Shown here piece by piece: positions 12,376-21,700 of a DNA stretch of 64,000 nucleotides (its first letter is position 1; every line of letters starts with the position of its first letter). This stretch comes from Brienomyrus brachyistius (taxonomy: Eukaryota; Chordata; Actinopteri; Osteoglossiformes; Mormyridae), in assembly GCF_023856365.1 (NCBI RefSeq), contig NC_064555.1, positions 16,688,254 through 16,752,253 on the forward strand, in the 5' to 3' direction. Position numbers and translations under genes: made by a program. A model generated the notes under the pieces. The model was not told the origin of the DNA. It did no database searches and worked only from the letters and a program-made list of their open reading frames with translations.

Positions 12376-12474
12376 ATGTCAGCGGAAAACTTTGCAGCTG
12401 CGAGCAGCGATGCCCAGCAGAGCTTGCAGTCCTTCTGGCCTCGCGTGATGGACGAGATCCGAAACCTCACTGTG
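12376..12474 (+). CDS. nfyc: NFYC coding exon 1 (start codon)
   Basis: Acceptor CACAG ends at 12367, eight bases of leader follow, then ATG at 12376. It encodes 33 residues starting [15 protein letters not shown] and ending EIRNLTV, the conserved lead-in to the histone fold. Donor GTACGT begins at 12475, phase 0. The first nine residues differ from the mammalian start and match the family only from SSDAQQ onward. Confidence 0.95.
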
Positions 12475-12744
12475 GTACGTACCTCTGTGGCTCTCACGGG
12501 GCCAGCTGTCCTGGAGTGGGACACTTTTGTCACCCGGCTTCACCCCCCATCATCAAGGCACTGTTGCATCATTCTGGGGTCTATATCACGAAGTTGGCAA
12601 GATATCTTGTTGGATTTAAGGTAGTCCAGGCTAAATGTAAGTCAGCAAAGATGAAGTGCAGTTAACTTGTCAGATTTAAGGTACCCCAGTTTATCTACCA
12701 AGCCAACAAATCTCACATTGTGATACAGGGCCCCATGGTTCCCT

Positions 12745-12785
<41 letters not shown>

Positions 12786-15700
12786 AAACAAATCCTGAAT
12801 TTCAGAAGTGTACCCAAGCAACCCATCGGCTGCTCTGAGCTCGTTTCATAGGGTTTGACTTCCTCTGGGAACATGGCGTCCTGCTCTAGGGCCTAACGGC
12901 TTCTCCCGGGGACCACAACGCCACAGTCCCACAATCCCTACTGGCTCTGGCTTCTTCTCTGAAAGCAAGAGGCTGACCAGGCTGAGATTCAGCACGGCAG
13001 CAGGCTGCCAGATCACCCCCTTCAAGCTAATTAAGCTGTTAATGAGTTAATAAGTCATATGATTGGTAGTAGGACTGCACGATTTGGGGAAAATATCTAA
13101 TCGCGATTTTTCTGACAGACATTGCGATTACGATTTGATTTGCGATTAAAAAATTTTATGTCAAGCTTCAGTTCAGTATTCAGTGTGTAGTAATTTTAAA
13201 ACACATGATGCAGCATGAGATACCATCAATATTAACTGGTCTGTATTCCAATGCAAGGATGAGAATTTAAAGATGTGGTGTGTCAAGTTAAATAAAGTAA
13301 TAATGAAAACAGTTTAATAATAACGCTGAATACACCCTAACAACAGTAGAACGGCCTTTTCCCACGCCACTGAACAAGCAAGAACTACTTCGGTGTCTGC
13401 AGCCCTTTCGTTTACTGTTATTTTCTATACAAATCAATTCAAGTGAAACAAAAAAATGTACGTGTTCAGGGTTGCAAACTATTTCTGACTCTCACGCAAG
13501 AAATCTTACGGCAAATCTATATTCCATTCTGAATTTAAAATTAGCTTCATCAAAAACGTTACGGCAGTTTGCAAACCCTACAGACTATTTACAAGGTAAT
13601 AAAACTTACATACATGTAAATGTATGTACAGAACAGAGAACAGAAAATCTCACTCCATGCAGCTGACGAAAGTTGCCAACCCTGCATTTTATTTGAAATG
13701 AGATGTAAAATGCAGTTTTCGACTGAAGCGGCTTATCATTCCTTTGCTTTGTTACTCGGCCAAATACAAAACGAACGAATAAACATTATATGCTTCTCTT
13801 TTTGTATCTTTTCTAAATGAGACCGCATGCCCATATCCAACTGTAATAGCGATTAAAGCGATCTATTCTTTTAGTATTTATGTTAAAGCAAGGCTTTTAT
13901 TTTAGATTAATCTTTGGAAATACTTAAATTAATAAGCACAAAAACATATGACATTCTGCTCCCGACATTACGTCTCACTCTGTCACAATTTGAGGTTGCC
14001 GCTCATAAAGTCTATGCTTTCGTTCGCCCCCTGGTGGTTGGCTGACTTTTGGTTGAGAAACTGCTTGATTTGATATGCAGCAGAGCCCGCTATTCAAATG
14101 TTAATATCGCCGACGATCCTAATTTAATTGTGGCAGCCAAAATCGTAATCGTGATTAAAATTCGATTAATTGTGCAGCCCTAATTGGTAGTAGACTATCG
14201 TCCCTAGATGACCACAAATACGTACTTTCATTTTCATCCTCATCCGCAGCTCCTTTCCCTGCCTATGCTTTGGTGTGGTGTAGCAGTAAGGTGCCCAGAT
14301 CTGTGGGCTCCAGTAGAGGGTCTGAGTAGCACATGCTGCCCTGTGTGCGTTTGGTTTTTCCTTGGTGTGAGACGCTCCTTACCACCGCTCCCCTGTCTTC
14401 CAGAAGGATTTCCGCGTTCAGGAGCTGCCACTCGCCCGCATCAAGAAAATCATGAAGCTGGATGAGGATGTGAAGGTGGAGGCAATGGCCTGCAGGGGGT
14501 GCCGTTGGGGGGGTGGGGGGGTCACTAGAGTCCGCCTATGGCGGCACAGTTTTTCTGTGCCAGTCAATAATGGATGTTGATTATATTTTCTAAATCCAGC
14601 CACGGGCCGACCGGCTTTCCTCTAAATGGGCGGGGGGGGGTGGTTACTGTCACACAGCTTTCTTACTTGTAGGATGGGCCGGCGTGGGGGTGTTTTCAGG
14701 CCCCCAGCATTACAGGGTAGGATTTGCCCATAAGAATGAATGAAGAATCCCTACAATGGTATGAATATTAGTGTGTGTGTTTTTTTTTTTTTTTGCGCTG
14801 ACCCCCACCCTCCCATGCGTGCCCCCCCTGCTGACCCCTGCCGTGTTTCCCTCAGATGATCAGTGCTGAGGCTCCGGTTTTGTTTGCCAAAGCCGCCCAG
14901 ATCTTCATCACAGAGCTCACCCTGCGGGCCTGGATCCACACTGAGGATAACAAGCGGCGCACCCTGCAGGTGAGCGACCAGCCACCACCCCCCAGGTCGC
15001 CCCAGTGTCGCCGTGCAGATGCATTCCCTGCTCCCAGCCGGATCTCCCAGCAGCACCACTGTGACCCATTTTGCCCAATGCCATTTTGCTTCGGCTCACA
15101 CTGCAGCTGTGGAGAGTGACATGGATCCCAAAACGGGCCGATGATGTGCATATTCTAAGGGAAGGTCCTCTGTGCTGCCACTTCTGCAAAATCCAGGAAG
15201 GAGGCTCGGACTTACACAGCCGCACATAGCTATGAATAATATATTTATTTTGTTCTGCTGATAGAGTGTTGGTAAATCCACTGCGAGCTCTGTTTCCAGG
15301 GGAGCACCATCACGGGATGTCGCTGCTACTATTATCTGCCTCGGGAACTCTTCTGTGGAACGTCGTGCGCGGAAAATTCAATCCGATTCTGGGACACGTG
15401 CAGATGCGTAGATTCCTGAACACTCTCGTCAAATCTCATATCACCTGCGCCACCATTACTGAGGACGTGTTTGCCTGCCGTCGCCCTGTCAGAGATACTG
15501 TAACGTGCTCCTGAATCCCGATACGCCACCGAGTCCAGCACCTTCTAAATCATTTAATGTTTAATGCTGAACGATGATCAGAGAGCAAACGTCTGCTTCT
15601 GATGAGCGGATCGCAGACTAAAGCCGTGAGCTTTCTATAAGTTAAATGTGGTTCCCGTTTATTTTCGGATTTCATTTTGCTAAACGGAAGAGACTCTCAG

Positions 15701-18700
15701 TGTCTGAGCGTCTCGTATGTCTGCGGCTGTTACTGTGATAACAAATGAGCTAATTAGGAATCCCAGTTTAACTGCAGTGGCAGCAGAGGCGGTATGATCT
15801 TGCTGCAGGCTCCCGTTTCGGCCTATGACATCCCTGTGTGTGGAGCGCTGTGGGAATGCTCCTGACGTCTGTCCCCGCCCAGCTGCGCTGTCCATCGCTC
15901 TCATCTTCAGCGAATCGACCGGCGTGAGCCCCGCTCTCGCACACGCATGTGCGTCCGGATCGCACCTGCTGGCCAGCGCCTATTGCGAAGGCCACGCGGC
16001 AGCCGGTGTCGTCACGACAACGCTCATCAATAGAGCAGCTGTGGACGTGACCCCTCAGCCACAAATATTAATCGCAGTGCCAAAAATAGGCATTACATGG
16101 AAAGGGGGGTGGGGGTAACTTTAGAGTCAATATCCTGTGGAAAATGCCATCCAGATGGGGGTGGGCAGTGGAAAAGGTGGAGGACAGGAATAGGGAAGGA
16201 GGTGCTATTTTGGTCTGATGGTGCCAATGTCGGGCTGGTTTAAAACAAAAAATCGGGGGGCCTGACTATTTCTCCAATGTCTGTCCCCCACCCCGTTAAG
16301 GTACAAAGTGTTATGCAGAGTTCCACAACAAAATAGATGCCGACAAGAAGTGGAAATGGCCTTTCTCTCTCTCTCTGTCTGTCTCTCTCTGCATACATAC
16401 ATACACACACACGCACATATATAACAAACCCTGTCTGCTCAGAAACGGGCACAGAAAGTTTGTGTGCTCAGCAGAAAAAATACAGTTGGTTAATGATTAC
16501 AGTCAATCCGGTCTGATGCGAAGCACAAGGACCAGCAGAGGACCTTAGTGAGGCTTTTGTCTGACCTGAAGTAATTTAAACAATGCGGTAGAACACAAAG
16601 GAGGTGTCTCTGCTCTGTAACTGTCCCCTGCCATGCATTTTTATCCTACATTCAGTTATAGTTAGCTACCCAGTGGGTTACAGTGTGAGTATCTCTTGGA
16701 TAGTTTGGGGCTGTTGGGAGGGGGGCTCATTGGCTGTATCTGATTGGCTATACCTCATCCTCTCCCCTCCTGTAGAGGAACGACATCGCCATGGCCATCA
16801 CCAAATTTGACCAGTTCGACTTCCTGATCGATATTGTCCCCCGGGATGAACTGAAGCCCCCGAAACGGCAGGTAGGCCCCACGTCAGGTCCTCGAACTTA
16901 GTGCGTGTCTCCTGGAAGTGTGGAAAGGTCAGTCCAGCTGACCTTATGCAGTACCTGCACTGGGAGCTCAGGGGCACTGTAAACATCCTTGACTGGAAGC
17001 TGAGCGATAGCTGCCAGGGCTTTCAGTCGGATGTTTGCAGCGTCCGGCTCCCCATAACGACCACTGTGTGACTGTGACTGTTGCGGTGCTGTAGTAAGTA
17101 ATTTCATAGCGATGGAATAATGATGTGAGAGACCCCGCTGGTCACTCGTGACCCCAGGCAGGCTGTAAGGATGGACGTTAGGGGTACCGAAGGAGCCGAA
17201 GAGCATGACACCCCCTGGCTGCGATGTCGCCAGTGCGCTCAGGCGTGTAAACATCCTACACTCTCAGCTGTGGCATGGCGGAGCTGGGAGAGGGCTGTTT
17301 ACGCTCCTTGCCGCAGTGACCCTGCTTGTCGTGACTGTGACGTACCAAGCACGACGCCACTGGCCGTAGGGAACTTGCGATCCGCGAGCGCCTGGTTTGC
17401 GTGAGGGTCTTGCCTCGTGAACCGTACCCCCGGCGGCCATCGCAGGAGCTTCATAGGACTCCCAACATTACTTATTTATCCGTTGCTTCCCTATAGAATT
17501 TCCGAGTTGGAATAATTCATGTGGTTATAATGGACTGATCACCTTTTACCTTCTTTCTGTCTGCCTGCCTCGCTCGCTCCTGGTCCGCACACCCCCGCAG
17601 GAGGAGGTGCGCCAGTCTGTGGCCCCCGCCGAGCCGGTGCAGTACTACTTCACACTGGCCCAGCAGCCGGGCGCCGTGCAGGTGCAGAGTCAACAGCAAG
17701 GGCAGACGGCCACGCCCACCGCCACCACACTGCAGCCCGGCCAGATCATCATCGCTCAGCCGCCGCAGGGACAGGTAGCGCCTGCGGCCGCCTCCGTATC
17801 AGCATGTACGCTGTACCATGCATGCAGGAAAACACACGCGTGCGCATTAGCACATGGACCTCCAAAACCACGGCTCTAAACACGGGTGGTTCCGGTATCT
17901 CCTGCCTACCCTTTGCAGTCTCACAGGCTCTTACAGACACAACATTATAAATTAACCCCCCCTCCCCACCTCGCTCTGCCATCGCTCTCTGTGGTTGCTC
18001 CATTGTAAGGTCTTATCAGAGTTGCCCTTCGTCTCCGTATGCGACCATGTTTGTCTGTCTGTCCCTCTCTCTCACTTACTCTGCTGGTTGGTGTTCAGTA
18101 GACACAACGGTGTCTCTCTCTGCTGGGTTGTATTCAGTACTTTACAGCAGTGTGTTTACTGGTTGGTGTTCAATATGGGCAGCAGAGTTTCTCTTCACTC
18201 GGTGGTGTTCAGCATGGGCAGCAGAGGTTTGGCACCCTCCACTGATTGGTGTTCAGTATGGGCAGCAGTGTTTCTCTTCACTCTGTGGTGATCACCATGG
18301 GCAGCAGTGTCTGGCACCCTCCACTGGTTGGTGTTCAGTATGGGCAGCAGTGTCTGGCACCCTCCACCGGTTGGTGTTCAGTATGGGCAGCAGTGTTTCT
18401 CTTCACTCGGTGGTGTTTAGGTTTAGCATGGGCAGCAGTGTCTGGCACCCTCCACCAGTTGGTGTTCAGTACGGTCAGCCAGGTCTGACTCTTTTTGCTG
18501 GTTGGTGTTCAGTAAGGACTGCAGTGTCTGGCTCTCTCTGCTAGGTCGTGTTCAGGAAGGACTGCAGTGTCTGGCTCTCTCCTCTAGGTGATGTTCAGTA
18601 AGGACTGCAGTGTCTGGCTCTCTCTGCTAGGTCGTGTTCAGGAAGGACTGCAGTGTCTGGCTCTCTCCTCTAGGTGATGTTCAGTAAGGACTGCAGTGTC

Positions 18701-21700
18701 TGACTCTCTCCTCTAGGTGATGTTCAGGAAGGACTGCAGTGTCTGGCTCTCTCTGCTAGGTGGTGTTCAGTAAGGACTGCAGTGTCTGGCTCTCTCCTCT
18801 AGGTGGTGTTCAGTGCATGACACAGCCTTCCTTCCCTTTCTGCTACTGACTGCAGTGTCTCTAACAGTTGGATCTGAGGTGTGTGTGTGGTGTGTGTGTG
18901 TGTGTGTGTGTGTGTGGGGGGGGGGGTGTTCAGGGTTGCTGACTGTCAGAGTGTAGCACTGGGGCTGCTGCAGTTGCCTGTGTGCTCCCAGACCACGCTG
19001 ATAGGGGGGGGCTCATCGCCGATGGATTGAGGTCCAGCCCATCATTCTGGCCAATATTCACTTGATATGTTTAATGTTGATAAATTATAAAGAAATAAAT
19101 GTAGCACACAGAAGGAGAGAATTCACACCCGCTGGCGTCGCATGTTTTGCCAGCTGAAGTGGATCTGGGCAACTTAATCACTGAGTGAACATGCTGCTAA
19201 ATGCATATTATAATGCATAATCATACATTTATTTTTTGGATTGCCATTTTAACCCCAGAGTTGTGAAATGCAGAGAGGGTGCAATGTGGGGCAGTGGGGG
19301 GACTTGGGAGAGAGGGGGCGCTGGAGTGCTCATGGCTTACTGCTGCGCCACACTGCCCTGCCCGCTTTGCCCGCCTGTGTCATGCGGAGTGTGTGTCCGT
19401 GTCTGTGTGCGCCCGCCTGTGTCATGCGGAGTGTGTGTCCGTGTCTGTGTGCGCCCGCCTGTGTCATGCGGAGTGTGTGTCCGTGTCTGTGTGCGCCCGC
19501 CTGTGTCATGCGGAGTGTGTGTCCGTGTCTGCGTGCGCCCGCCTGTGTCATGCGGAGTGTGTGTCCGTGTCTGTGTGCGCCCGCCTGTGTCATGCGGAGT
19601 GTGTGTCCGTGTCTGCGTGCGCCCGCCTGTGTCATGCGGAGTGTGTGTCCGTGTCTGTGTGTGCGCCCGCCTGTGTCATGCGGAGTGTGTGTCCGTGTCT
19701 GCGTGCGCCCGCCTGTGTCATGCGGAGTGTGTGTCCGTGTCTGTGTGTGCGCCCGCCTGTGTCATGCGGAGTGTGTGTCCGTGTCTGCGTGCGCCCGCCT
19801 GTGTCATGCGGAGTGTGTGTCCGTGTCTGTGTCATGCGGAGTCTGTGTCTGTGTGCGCGCCCTCAATATCACTTGCTCTGTATTGAGCTCCTCAACCTTC
19901 GTCTCAACGCCCTGTATCCCCTCCATGCCATTCAGCACTTTCACTGCTTATAAATGCCATTATTTGCATGGATGTCGGTACAAGGCCTGCCATCCGATAG
20001 TGGCCTCAGGCAGCGATGTTAGGATCCGCTGTCGTACCCCAGAGCGACTTCTTGGAAAGACCGTTTGAATTCTCTGTGTATCTTGCAGTGGCCGATGCAC
20101 CCTACTATTCCGTGCTCTTCCCTACCATTTCATCATGTTTCTTGCCGTTTGTGTTAAATGTGCCATATTAGTCATTTCGCAGTGTAGTTTCATTTCAATT
20201 GCTTTTTTATTTGTAGTAAAAATGTCCTAATTGTCTGTAGAATTCTCCCCAGTCTGAAACAGGGGTCCACATTCACTGTACAGCAAGTGAAAGTGTGGAT
20301 AAGCTAAGCACAGTGATTCCAAAGCCTGTTCGAGCCCTGCACTGTCTCCTCAGTGTCTACCCTGTTAGAATGGCACGCTTTTCAATACAGTGCAGCCCTT
20401 GCCATAGCCATCGTGCTCAGCTGGGTCCACGCATCGTGACATCATCCCCAATACTGGCTTGGCCCGTGTACCGTGAGGTTACATCCAAGCTGCAGTTTCC
20501 ATGCTGCCTCTGTCTGTCTGTGTGCGATGCATGTGCTGGCTGTCAAGTAAAGCTCTTGCGCTCTCTCTCTCTCTCTCCCCCCTCTCTCGCTTTTGGCACG
20601 TGTCCCTCCCCAGGTGTTGCAGGGGACCACCATGCAGCAGCTCCAGCAAGTACAGGTAGCCCAGTCACAGGCCACGCCCATCACGGTAAACCCCTCACAG
20701 ACATGGCCCCCTTCTTCCCAACATGCCACTCCCACTTCAGTCCTCTCCAGTGTTACCAGTGAGGAGAGGGTGATGCTGAAGGTCCTACATCACACCGGAA
20801 AACAATAAAAGGCAACGTATTACACACCCTGCCATCGCTGTGGCCAGCTGTGTTTTAGAGTAGTTCAGCCACCCCCCCAGTTCTGAAAACCCCCGACGAC
20901 TGCTCAGGCTTTAATGTGACTTCATGCTCAGCCCTTGCTGGGGGCAGGGGGGGTCATCAGTGTGTTTGTGAGGAGCCTAATCTCCCCAGGTCATTGTCGC
21001 TACACTGCAGTTACAAGAGGTCTTACTCTGCAGCCCAGTAATTAATTAAGTCCTGTATCCAGTGACATTCTCAGAAGGTACCGGATCGTCTGTCCCTGTT
21101 CCGTGACCGGGCCAGTGCTGGGTCACAGGCAAATCAAGGTGTTTGGTTTTCCCCCTCCCACATTGGTGTTATTTCCTCTGCATGTTTTGGATTTCATGTG
21201 CGCTGTCCAAGCTGGGGGATGTCAGCCAGGGAAGGCAGAGCTCAGCGCGGACGCCCCCGCGGCCCCAGTGTGTGATGGTCATGCCTATATCACTCCCACC
21301 TCTTTGTGTCCCCACCCCTGTTCCCGCTCTACCCAGAGTGCACCGGTAACGATGCAGGTGGGAGAGGGACAGCAAGTGCAGATTGTGCAGGCAGCACAAG
21401 GGCAGGCGACTGCGCAGCCGGCCGGGCAGACAATGCAAGTCATGCAGCAGATCATCACCAACACTGGGGAGATCCAGCAGATTCCGGTGAGGGGGGCCAG
21501 GGGGTTGGAGGGTGGGGGAATAAAGCAATGAGTGACGGCAACTATTTTTCCCGCAATCACTGGCTTTTAAATAGGTTAAACAAACGTGTAAAGCAGTGGA
21601 TTAGTTTGGCACCGTTTTGGTTCAAAGATTTTTTTTCTCCAATCCGTCATTCCCTTTGAGAAATCTGAACAGCTAGCCTGACATAAATGTTTCTGCCACG

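Noticed and set aside
19236..20068. Overlapping long Cys/Val-rich open frames (up to 266 codons)
   Set aside because: They are the 42-bp minisatellite read in several frames; both strands stay open only because 42 is a multiple of three.
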